A stretch of DNA of 64,000 bases from Avena insularis (Eukaryota > Streptophyta > Magnoliopsida > Poales > Poaceae): NCBI GenBank assembly GCA_023614405.1, contig CM042694.1, positions 356,394,010 through 356,458,009 of the forward strand. The letters run 5' to 3'. Numbering within the stretch: position 1 is the first letter of the stretch; every line of letters begins with the position of its first letter. The notes beneath the pieces were generated by a model, which was not told where the DNA came from, did no database searches, and was given only the letters and a program-made list of their open reading frames with translations. The translations under genes and the position numbers were made by a program. Positions 19,524-29,557 of this stretch are shown piece after piece.

Positions 19524-21127
19524 TCCTCCCTTTCTTCATGAAAAGCCGTCCTCGGCTTTAGGTAAGCTGAAAGTGGGAGAAACAAAAAGAACAACATGTA
19601 CGCAAAGTATATGTATATATAACATGTTGTATTATTGTTGTTCACATGAAAAGTATGTCCAGTATACATCAAGCAACTTAAATTGCAGGTATAAGTGAAG
19701 TACAAAGAATCATGATCATGGTGAAAAACAACTAAATAGATAGTCTTGTTCTTCAATATTAAATTCAGTTTTCTTAAAGAAGATCTATGATCAAATTTGT
19801 GGACAAGATCTAACCAATTCAATATGTGTGAAAACCAAATTGATTCACACCATGCTTCAACTGCGCTACTCTGATTATTATGAACATGATCATGTTGTCC
19901 AGTATGTAAAATGCAACTCAATTTGCAAATATCAAGGAAGTCTAAAGTAGTAACAAAACTAGACAAAGACTTTTGGAACAAACACAGTGGATATGAAAAC
20001 TTGGGTTCTATTCTAGCAAGATTACAATGATCCAACATAGGTAAAATTACTTGTGTTGGCTGTATTATATCAACTAGATCTGACTTTAGTTTCATACTAT
20101 CACAAATTTCAGCATATGTCCCACAACAAGTCATCGACACACAACAAGTATGGCTGAAAACAGCATGTTTTAGTTCAGCGATTCTATCACAAGTAATACA
20201 TATGTGATCCACAAGAAAATTTTCATGCATGCTATATTCACCAATTAGATTGAAAGTGAAACAAGGAGAATATGTGCTAGAATTTAGACATGAAATTTCA
20301 GAAATCTTGTCCATAGCACAACTCATACTCATAGGTTCATTTAGCATGATGGAAAACACAATATCAGCAGGTGGTATTCGAGCAAGTATTTCTTTATGTG
20401 TAATCAGTACCACATGATCAAAATTGGAATTTGGTAAACTATCACATGGTGCTGAAACAATAGTGTAAGGCAAATCACAAGGAGGCTTCAGTAAAGGAAT
20501 AGACTCACAATATGTCGCACATGTTGGCTGGAGCTCCAAATTAGTACCAATGTCATCAACAATCTTCTCAGCTGTAGTAGGTACTATGACATCCTCCTCA
20601 AGTGACAATACCAGATCGTGTGATGCAGGTTGTAAAATAGGCGGCTCCCTTTCTTCAAAAGCAACCTGTACATCACAAGATACAACACTAGGAGTAGACA
20701 TGATTACGTTAGTAGACAACCCACATGTCTCATTAGTGTCCACTCTCAAAATTTCTGGAATAGGCCATTTGTAGTTGTTCAAAAACATAGAACGTAGAAA
20801 TTGCTTGAAATCTTCCCAAAGGATTCTTTTACCCATGAAACCATACACAATCCTTGCGTCCTTCCACCAACGAGCTACCTCTTCATCCACACGTCGGTGA
20901 GCAAGCATGTATTCTATATGGCTATTAAACTTGCTATCGAAAGTACGACATCTCGCAAAACCAAATCCCATATCAATTTCCCAAATCCGATATTCTGCGG
21001 GTGTGGCGGAACTTTCCAATCGCCACTTGATTGTAGTTGGATCATATGCCATGCCAACCACAATAGCTAAATAGTCATGGTAAACATCATCTGATTTCTG
21101 CATCACATCAACACTAGTAGAAGTCAT
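19139..21127 (-). CDS. Long ORF of non-autonomous LTR element, gag-like N-terminus, function unknown
   Basis: From the first ATG at 21127 (MTSTSVDVMQKSDDVYHDYL) the frame is open for 662 residues. Residues about 70-130 (DEEVARWWKDARIVYGFMGK, LWEDFKQFLRSMFL) resemble the W..F...F pattern of Ty3 gag capsid. The middle is Cys-rich (for example TCDRIAELKHAVFSHTCCVS) with no domain I recognise. Near residue 500-515 a hydrophobic stretch (YIYFAYMLFFLFLPLSAYL) could span a membrane, or is fortuitous. The end TAFHEEREDDEDIYRDYDD covers the polypurine tract and crosses into the 3' LTR, so 128 codons are LTR-encoded, as in the left element. No catalytic pol motif exists. An intact frame of this length in a recently inserted, pol-less element hints at past selection, but a translated product is unproven. 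Confidence 0.6.
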   Translation of the reverse strand: MTSTSVDVMQKSDDVYHDYLAIVVGMAYDPTTIKWRLESSATPAEYRIWEIDMGFGFARCRTFDSKFNSHIEYMLAHRRVDEEVARWWKDARIVYGFMGKRILWEDFKQFLRSMFLNNYKWPIPEILRVDTNETCGLSTNVIMSTPSVVSCDVQVAFEEREPPILQPASHDLVLSLEEDVIVPTTAEKIVDDIGTNLELQPTCATYCESIPLLKPPCDLPYTIVSAPCDSLPNSNFDHVVLITHKEILARIPPADIVFSIMLNEPMSMSCAMDKISEISCLNSSTYSPCFTFNLIGEYSMHENFLVDHICITCDRIAELKHAVFSHTCCVSMTCCGTYAEICDSMKLKSDLVDIIQPTQVILPMLDHCNLARIEPKFSYPLCLFQKSLSSFVTTLDFLDICKLSCILHTGQHDHVHNNQSSAVEAWCESIWFSHILNWLDLVHKFDHRSSLRKLNLILKNKTIYLVVFHHDHDSLYFTYTCNLSCLMYTGHTFHVNNNNTTCYIYIYFAYMLFFLFLPLSAYLKPRTAFHEEREDDEDIYRDYDDSDCLNWKEILSQINNDYQVNSLLIEPDVLLNENFILPKSMHLCMIRFIDNTSVARGGGELQQEGQALISNINKCAREEREACALGGNEGITYVQERERWRTKNYMFEVFHDVWTACQ
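19524..19537 (-). other. Polypurine tract of the non-autonomous element
   Basis: On the minus strand GAAGAAAGGGAGGA lies directly before the LTR start TGATGAGG. It also codes for part of the long ORF. Confidence 0.88.
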
Positions 21128-21199
21128 GATTAGTACATTAGTGCAAAAACACAAAATTGTTTTGGTGGCACACTCACAACTCACTCAAAAACTGACAAG

Positions 21200-22191
21200 A
21201 AAGCAGATCTTACCGTTCCAAAGTGAATAGTGATGCTTACCAATTCGAAATCAAAGACTGATGCACTGATGTGATGAAGTGAATACCAAAGGTATAGAGA
21301 ACGATCGCAAGGCACATAGGTTATTTATGGTGGAGCTATAGGTATGGTATCCTAACTACACCGCAAACAAGTCCTAGTGCTGATCGTATGACAAAGACCC
21401 ACGGAAACACACACGGTGGAGATAAATGGGGCAATTGCAACTATGAAAATGAGCTTAATAAAGTAAGGTATGTCAGAGGAATGCTCGTGTTGCAATGCAC
21501 AAGGAGAGACGCTAGCAATGTCTCAACGAACGGGCACAAGATTGCTAAACCGAAAGCAGAGCACTAAGCACGCTAGTCTCGTGGGATAGTTTTAGACACA
21601 AAGAAAGGCTTACTACGGCTCACGGGGATAGGTACGCTATGTGGACTCAGTAAAAAAATAAACAAAAAGAAAAATTTTGACCTGAGAATTGGTCTCGCCA
21701 CGGCAGAAAACGGCCTAAAATTCCTGCCGCGGCAGGATGGCGGCAGAATTTTTTTTCTCAGATGAGAGGCGTACCGGTCCGTGGTGAGGCGACGGTCCAA
21801 TTTTTTTTTCACATCGAGCAGACTGCTCATGGTCAGGCGTGAGGCAGCGAGCCAATTTTTTTTTATTCCGACTTGCCAAGCAGTACGCAACTAGGACTCT
21901 TTACTTGATCGGATCTGACTTGATGGTAGCAGAAAAAGATGGTGGAAAACAACTAGAACAACTAGAAAACAAATCTACGAAGAACAGATCTAAATCTAAT
22001 CTAATAGAGGAACTCGACCAGCAACTATTACTCGATTACGATGTAATCTAGGCTATGGCAACTCGTTTTGTGGGGCTTTATCTGTATAGGATGAAAAACA
22101 CTCTCTAATCTATGGATGGATTGTGGATTGCTTACCGAGGCAACGAGGAAATCTGATACCAAGATGATATTGCTCACCGAGTAAACCCAGA
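21200..22191 (-). other. 5' leader of the non-autonomous element
   Basis: About 1 kb lies between PBS and ORF without a convincing gene. It holds a 14-bp perfect palindrome CCTGCCGCGGCAGG (21723-21736), three T-runs of 8-9 bases separated by similar GAGGCG/CAGGCG segments (21740-21866), and a second PBS-like copy (22151-22170). Such leaders usually carry packaging and dimerisation signals in LTR elements. Confidence 0.6.
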
Positions 22192-22203
22192 GCTCTGATA
22201 CCA
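22192..22203 (-). other. Primer binding site, initiator tRNA-Met type
   Basis: The minus strand reads TGGTATCAGAGC, the standard complement to the 3' end of plant initiator tRNA-Met, 3 bp inside the 5' LTR end (CATATCA). This confirms element orientation. Confidence 0.92.
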
Positions 22204-22206
22204 AGA

Positions 22207-23043
22207 TGATATGGGGTGGCCCGATCTTCTCAGCAAGCACTTTGTCGATGGTGATGGTGGATGATAGATAACTAGCTTGTAGCTATGAACTCTCCCGCTC
22301 GATCCCTGATGCCAATGCAACAGCTCTCGAACCTTGTAGGATATTCACAACACCACACTCTTGCGCACGCAGCCTTGACCACGAACGGTAGTCTGCAATC
22401 TACTAATTCCCAATGGAACAACAGATCACACTCAATTATAGTTGGTAGATTCGAACACAGGGTAATTCCAGAGGTTCTATGAAAGAAACAACTCCAAAAT
22501 ATTTTAACGTGGTCTTAACCCTAACTTGTGGCTCATGAGGTTTATATGAGGGCTGGGGCGTCCTCCCCTCTAAACGGGCCTAAAAACAGCCATAACTTGG
22601 CCCAAACTGACTCGGTTCGACTCAAACTGATACATACCGACCATACATGGGTTCGGCCTTATTGGCACACAGTCCAAACGTCGTGGAACACCTCAAACAT
22701 GTAATTCTTGGTGCGCCATCTCTCTCTCTCTTGCACATACGTGATTCCTTCATTGCCTCCTAGTGCGCATGCCTCCCGCTCCTCCCTCACGCACTTGTTG
22801 ATATTGGAAATCAGCGCTTGTCCTTCTTGCTGCAACTCTCCTCCTCCTCGCGCAACACTTGTGTTATCAATAAACCTGATCATACAAAGATGCATAGACT
22901 TAGGTAGTATAAAGTTCTCATTAAGTAAAACATCAGGTTCAATTAAGAGTGAATTCACCTGATAGTCATTACTGATTTGACTCAATATTTCCTTCCAGTT
23001 CAGGCAATCAGAATCATCATAATCCCTGTATATATCCTCATCA
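22207..23043 (-). repeat. 5' LTR of the non-autonomous element
   Basis: 837 bp with the same ends as the 3' LTR. Bounded by the PBS inside and the target duplication outside. Confidence 0.93.
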
Positions 23044-23048
23044 GCATG
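23044..23048. other. Target-site duplication, right copy (GCATG)
   Basis: GCATG directly after the LTR CA at 23043, identical to 18678-18682. Confidence 0.93.
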
Positions 23049-24433
23049 TGTGTTCTTATACTAAAACTAGCACTAGAGTCATTGCATGTGTGTTCTTTCC
23101 ACAATCGACATATGGATCCACCAGTGTTCACTGCATGTGTGTTGTTTTCACAAACAACATATGGATCCACCAGTGTTCACTTCATGTGTGTTCTTTTCCA
23201 CAAACCACATATGGATCCACCATTGTTCATTGCATGTGTGTTCTTTTCCACAAACCACATATGGATCAACTAGTAGTCATTACATGTGTGTTCTTATACT
23301 AAAACCAGCACTAGAGTCATTGCATGTATGTTCTTTCCACAAACCACACATGGATCCACCAGTGTCATTGCATGTGTGTTCTTTCCACAAACCACACATG
23401 GATCAACTAGTGGTCATTGCATGTGTGTTCATTTCTACAAACCATATGGATCAACCAGTGGTCATTGCATGTGTGTTCTTTTCACAAACTACATATGGCT
23501 CAACCAGTGTTCATTGCATGTGTGTTCTTTCCACAAACCACACATGGATCAACCAGTGTCATTGCATGTGTGTTCTTTCCACAAATCACATATGGACCCA
23601 TTAGAGTCATTGCTTGTATGTTCTTATACTAAAACCAGCACTAGATTCATTGCATGTGTGTTCTTTTCACAAACCACATATGGATCCACCAGTGTTCACT
23701 GCATGTGTGTTCTTTCCACAAACCACTTATGGATCCACTAGTGTTCATTGTATGTGTGTTCTTTTCCACAATCGACATATGGATCAACCAGTATTCGTTG
23801 CATGTGTGTTCTTTTCACAAACCACACATGGATCCACTAGAGTTCATTGCATGCGTGTTCTTTCCACAAATCACACAAGGATCAACCAGTGGTCATTGCA
23901 TGTGTGTTCTTTTCCACAAACCACATATGGATCCATTAGAGTCATTGCATGTGTGTTCTTTTCCACAAACCACACTTGGATCAACCAATGGCATCGCATG
24001 TTTGTTGTTTCCACAAACCACACATGGATCAACCAGTGTTCATTGCATGTGTGTTCTTTTCTACAAACCACATATGGATCAACCAGTGGTCATTGCATGT
24101 GCGTTCTTATACTAAAACCAGCACTAGAGTCATTGCATGTATGTTCTTTCCACAAACCGCAAATGGATCCACTAGTGTCATTGCATGTGTGTTCTTTCCA
24201 CAAACCACACATGGATCAAGCAGTGGTCATTGCATGTGTGTTCTTTTCCACAAACCACATATGGATCAACCAGTGGTCATTGCATGTGTGTTCTTTTCAC
24301 AAACCACATATGGATCCATTAGAGTCATTGCATTTGTGTTATTTCCACAAACCACACATGGATCAACCAATGATATTGCATGTGTGTTCTTTCCAAAAAA
24401 AAACACACATGGATCAACTAGTGTTCACTGCAT

Positions 24434-27400
24434 GTGTGTTCTTTTCACAAACAACATGTGGACCCACAAGAGCCAATGCATGTGTGTTCTTCTACTAAAA
24501 CCAACACTAGACTCATTGCATGTGTGTTTTTTTCACAAACCACACATGGATCCACTAGAGTTCATTGCTTGTGTGTTCTTTCGCCAAACCACACATGGAT
24601 CAACCAGTGGTCATTGCATGTGTGTTCTTTTCGACAAACCACATATGGATCCATCAGAGTCATTGCATGTGTGTTCTTTCCACAAACCACACATGGATCA
24701 ACCAATGACATTGCATGTGTGCTCTTTTCACAAACCACACATGGATCAACCAGTGTCATTGCATGTGTGTTCTTTCCACAAATCACATATGGACCCACTA
24801 GAGTCATTGCTTGTGTGTTCTTATACTAAAACCAGCACTAGAGTCATTGCATGTGTGTTCTTTTCCTCAAACCACATATGGATCCATTAGAGTCATTGCA
24901 TGTGTGTTATTTCCACAAACCACACATGGATCAACCAATGGCATTGCGTGTGTGTTCTTTCCACAAACCACACATGGATCAACCAGTGTCATTGTATGTG
25001 TGTTCTTTCCACAAATCACATATGGACCAACTAGAGTCATTGCTTGTGTGTTCTTATACTAAACCCAGCACTAGAGTCATTGCATGTGGGTTCTTTTCAC
25101 AAACAACATATGGATCCACCAGTGTTCACTGCATGTGTGTTCTTTCCACAAACCACTTATGGATCCACCAGTGTTCATTGCATGTGTGTTATTTTCCACA
25201 AACCACATATGGATCAAACAATGGTCATTGCATGTGTGTTCTTTTCACAAATCACATATGGACCCACGAGAGTCATTGCATGTGTGTTCTGATACTAAAA
25301 CTAGCACTAGAGTCATTGCATGTGTGTTCTTTTCACAAACCACATATGGATCCACAGTGTTCACTCCATGTGTGTTCTTTCCACAAACCACATATGGATC
25401 CACCAATGTTCATTGCATGTGTGTTCTTTTCCACAAACCACATATGGATCCATTAGAGTCATTGCATGTGTGTTATTTCCACAAACCACACATGGATCAA
25501 CCAGTGGTCATTGCATGTGTGTTCTTTCCACAAACCACACATGGATCAACCAGTGTCATTGTATGTGTGTTCTTTCCACAAATCCCATCTGTACCCACTA
25601 GAGTCATTTCCTGTGTGTCCTTATACTAAAACCAGCACTAGAGTCATTGCATGTGTGTTCTTTTCACAAACAAAATATGGATCCACAGTGTTATTTGCAT
25701 GTGTGGTCTTTGCACAAACCACTTACGGAACCACCAGTGTTCATTGCATGTGTGTTATTTTCTACAAACCACATATGGATCAACCAGTGGTCATTGCATG
25801 TGTGTTCTTATACTAAAACCAGCACTAGATTCATTGCATGTATGTTCTTTCCACAAACCACACATGGATCCACCAGTGTCATTGCATGTGTGTTCTTTCC
25901 ATAAATCACATATGGACCCACTAGAGTCATTGCTTGTGTGTTCTTATACTAAAACCAGCAATAGAGTCATTGCATGTGTATTATTTTCCACAAACCACGT
26001 GTGGATCCATTAGAGTCATTGCATGTGTGTTATTTCCACAAACCACACATGGATCAACAAGTGGTCATTGCATGTGTGTTATTTCCACAAACCACACATG
26101 GATCAACCAGTGTCATTCTATGTGTATTCTTTCCACAAATCACATATGGACCCACTAGAGTCATTGCTCCTGTGTTCTTATACAAAAACCAGCACTAGAG
26201 TCATTGCATGTGTGTTCTTTTCACAAACAACATATGGATCCACCAGTGTTCACTGCATGTGTGTTCTTTCCACAAACCACTTATGGAACCACCAGTGTTC
26301 ATTGCATGTGCGTTATTTTCCACAAACCACATATGGATCAACAAGTGGTCATTGCATGTGTGTTCTTTTCACAAATCACATATGGACCCACTAGAGTCAT
26401 TGCATGTGTGTTCTTATACTATAACTAGCACTAGAGTCATTGCATGTGTGTTCTTTTCAAAAACCACATATGGATCCACTAGTGTTCACTGCATGTGTGT
26501 TGTTTTCACAAACAACATATGGATCCACCAGTGTTCACTACATGTGTGTTCTTTTCCACAAACCACATATGGATCCACCATTGTTCATTGCATGTGTGTT
26601 CTTTTCCACAAACCACATATGGATCAACCAGTGGTCATTGCATGTGTGTTCTTATACTAAAACCAGCACTAGAGTTATTGCATGTATGTTCTTTCCACAA
26701 ACCACACATGGATCAAGCAGTGGTCATTGCATGTGTGTTCTTTTCCACAAACCACATATGGATCAACCAGTGGTTATTGCATGTGTGTTCTTTTCACAAA
26801 CCACATATGGATCAACTAGTGTTCATTGGATGTGTGTTCTTTCCACAAACCACACATGGATCAACTAGTGTCATTGCATGTGTGTTCTTTCCACAAATCA
26901 CATATGGACCCACTAGAGTCATTGCTTGTATGTTCTTATACTAAAACCAGCACTAGATTCATTGCATGTGTGTTCTTTTCACAAACCACATATGGATCCA
27001 CCAGTGTTCACTGCATGTCTGTTCTTTCCACAAACCACTTATGGATCCACCAGTGTTCATTGTATGTGTGTTCTTTTCCACAATCGACATATGGATCAAC
27101 CAGTGTTCATTGCATGTGTGTTCTTTTCACAAACCACACATGGATCCACGAGTGTCATTGCATGCGTGTTCTTTCCACAAACCACACATAGATCAACCCG
27201 TGGTCATTGCATGTGTGTTCTTTTACACAAACCACATATGGATCCATTAGAGTCATTTCATGTGTGTTATTTCCACAAACCACACATGGATCAACCAATG
27301 TCATTCCATGTGTGTTCTTTCCACAAACCACACATGGATCAACCAGTGTTCACTGTATGCGTGTTCTTTTCACAAACCACATGTGGACCCACTAGAGTCA

Positions 27401-28770
27401 TTGCATGTGTGTTCTTATACTAAAACCAGCTCTAGACTCATTGCATGTGTGTTCTTTTCACAAACCACATATGGATCCACTAGAGTTCATTGCATGCGTG
27501 TTCTTTCCACAAACCACACATGGATCAACCAGTGTTCACTGCATGTGTGTTCTTTCCACAAACCACTTATGGATCCACCAGTGTTCATTGTATGTGTGTT
27601 CTTTTCACAAACCACATATGGATCAACCAGTGTTTACTGCATGTGTGTTCTTTTCACAAACCACATGTGGACCCACTAGAGTCATTGCATGTGTGTTCTT
27701 ATACTAAAACTAGCACTAGACTCATTGCATGTGTGTTCTCTTCACAAACCACACATGGATCCACTAGAGTTCATTGCATGCGTGTTCTTTCCACAAATCA
27801 CACAAGGATCAACCAGTGGTCATTGCATGTGTGTTCTTTTCCACAAACCACATATGGATCCATTAGAGTCATTGCATGTGTGTTCTTTTCCACAAACCAC
27901 ACATGGATCAACCAATGGCATTGCATGTGTGTTCTTTCCACAAACCACACATGGATCAACCAGTGTTCATTGCATGTGTGTTCTTTTCCACAAACCACAT
28001 ATGGATCAACCAGTGGTCATTGCATGTGTGTTCTTATACTAAAACCAGCACTAGAATCATTGCATGTATGTTCTTTCCACAAACCGCAAATGGATCCCCT
28101 AGTGTCATTGCATGTGTGTTCTTTCCACAAACCACACATGGATCAAGCAGTGGTCATTGCATGTGTGTTCTTTTCCACAAACCACATATGGATCAACCAG
28201 TGGTCATTGCATGTGTGTTCTTTTCACAAACCACATATGGATCCATTAGAGTCATTGCATGTGTGTTGTTTCCACAAACCACACATGGATCAACCAATGT
28301 CATTGCATGTGTGTTCTTTCCAAAAAAAAACACACATGGATCAACTAGTGTTCACTGCATGTGTGTTCTTTTCACAAACAACATGTGGACCCACAAGAGC
28401 CAATGCATGTGTGTTCTTATACTAAAACCAACACTAGACCCATTGCATGTGTGTTCTTTTCACAAACCACACATGGATCCACTAGAGTTCATTGCTTGTG
28501 TGTTCTTTCCGCAAACCACACATGGATCAACCAGTGGTCATTGCATGTGTGTTCTTTTCGATAAACCACATATGGATCCATCAGAGTCATTGCATGTGTG
28601 TTCTTTTCACAAACCACAAATGGATCAACCAATGACATTGCATGTGTGCTCTTTTCACAAACCACACATGGATCAACCAGTGTCATTGCATGTGTGTTCT
28701 TTCCACAAATCACATATGGACCCACTAGAGTCATTGCTTGTGTGTTCTTATACTAAAACCAGCACTAGAG
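24434..28770. repeat. Block duplicated at 45037-49373 (offset 20,603 bp)
   Basis: Variant units and all internal landmarks keep a constant offset of 20,603 bp (1-bp shifts locally near 25.5 kb) against 45037-49373. The match probably continues left to about 23.1/43.7 kb with offset 20,656, i.e. with one 53-bp difference. It ends where 28778 and 49381 diverge. Confidence 0.8.
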
Positions 28771-29557
28771 TCATTGCATGTGTGTTCTTTTCCACAAACC
28801 ACATATGGATCCATTAGACTCATTGCATGTGTGTTATTTCCACAAACCACACATGGATCAACCAATGGCATTGCGTGTGTGTTCTTTCCACAAACCACAC
28901 ATGGATCAACAAGTGTCATTGTATGTGTGTTCTTTCCACAAATCACATATGGACCAACTAGAGTCATTGCTTGTGTGTTATTATACTAAACCCAGCACTA
29001 GAGTCGTTGCATGTGATTTCTTTTCACAAACAACATATGGATCCACCAGTGTTCACTGCATGTGTGTTCTTTCCACAAACCACTTATGGATCCACCAGTG
29101 TTCATTGCATGTGTGTTATTTTCCACAAACCACATATGGATCAAACAATGGTCGTTGCATGTGTGTTCTTTTCACAAATCACATATGGACCCACGAGAGT
29201 CATTGCATGTGTGTTCTGATACTAAAACTAGCACTAGAGTCATTGCATGTGTGTTCTTTTCACAAACCACATATGGATCCACCAGTGTTCACTACATGTG
29301 TGTTCTTTCCACAAACCACATATGGATCCACCAATATTCATTGCATGTGTGTTCTTTTCCACAAACCACATATGGATCCATTAGAGTCATTGCATGTGTG
29401 TTATTTCCACAAACCACACATGGATCAATCAGTGGTCATTGCATGTGTGTTCTTTCCACAAACCACACATGGATCAACCAGTGTCATTGTATGTGTGTTC
29501 TTTCCACAAATCCCATCTGTACCCACTAGAGTCATTTCCTGTGTGTCCTTATACTAA
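28738..29557. repeat. Block duplicated at 30241-31060 (offset 1,503 bp)
   Basis: The same succession of unit variants recurs at a constant 1,503-bp offset, with scattered substitutions. It lies in the interval where one copy of the approximately 3.4-kb marker is missing, so local rearrangement replaced the normal order here. Confidence 0.75.

Larger units (their letters stand above)
18683..23043 (-). mobile_element. Non-autonomous LTR retrotransposon inserted in the satellite (4,361 bp)
   Basis: A complete element lies on the minus strand: 5' LTR 23043-22207, PBS 22203-22192, leader with a GC-rich palindrome, one long ORF (21127-19139), polypurine tract 19537-19524, and 3' LTR 19523-18683. 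A 5-bp duplication GCATG flanks it. The internal region is only about 2.7 kb and holds no protease, RT, RNase H or integrase. The LTR ends and U5 match the pol-bearing element at 1-2190, which suggests mobilisation in trans. By eye the two LTRs differ at ten positions (all transitions), one 1-bp indel and one 7/10-bp replacement, about 1.2 percent. At the commonly used grass rate of 1.3e-8 per site per year this gives roughly half a million years. Confidence 0.93.

Noticed and set aside
21573..21890. 105-residue minus frame in the retroelement leader
   Set aside because: It spans T-run repeats of the leader, where low complexity keeps the frame open; no gag motif is present.
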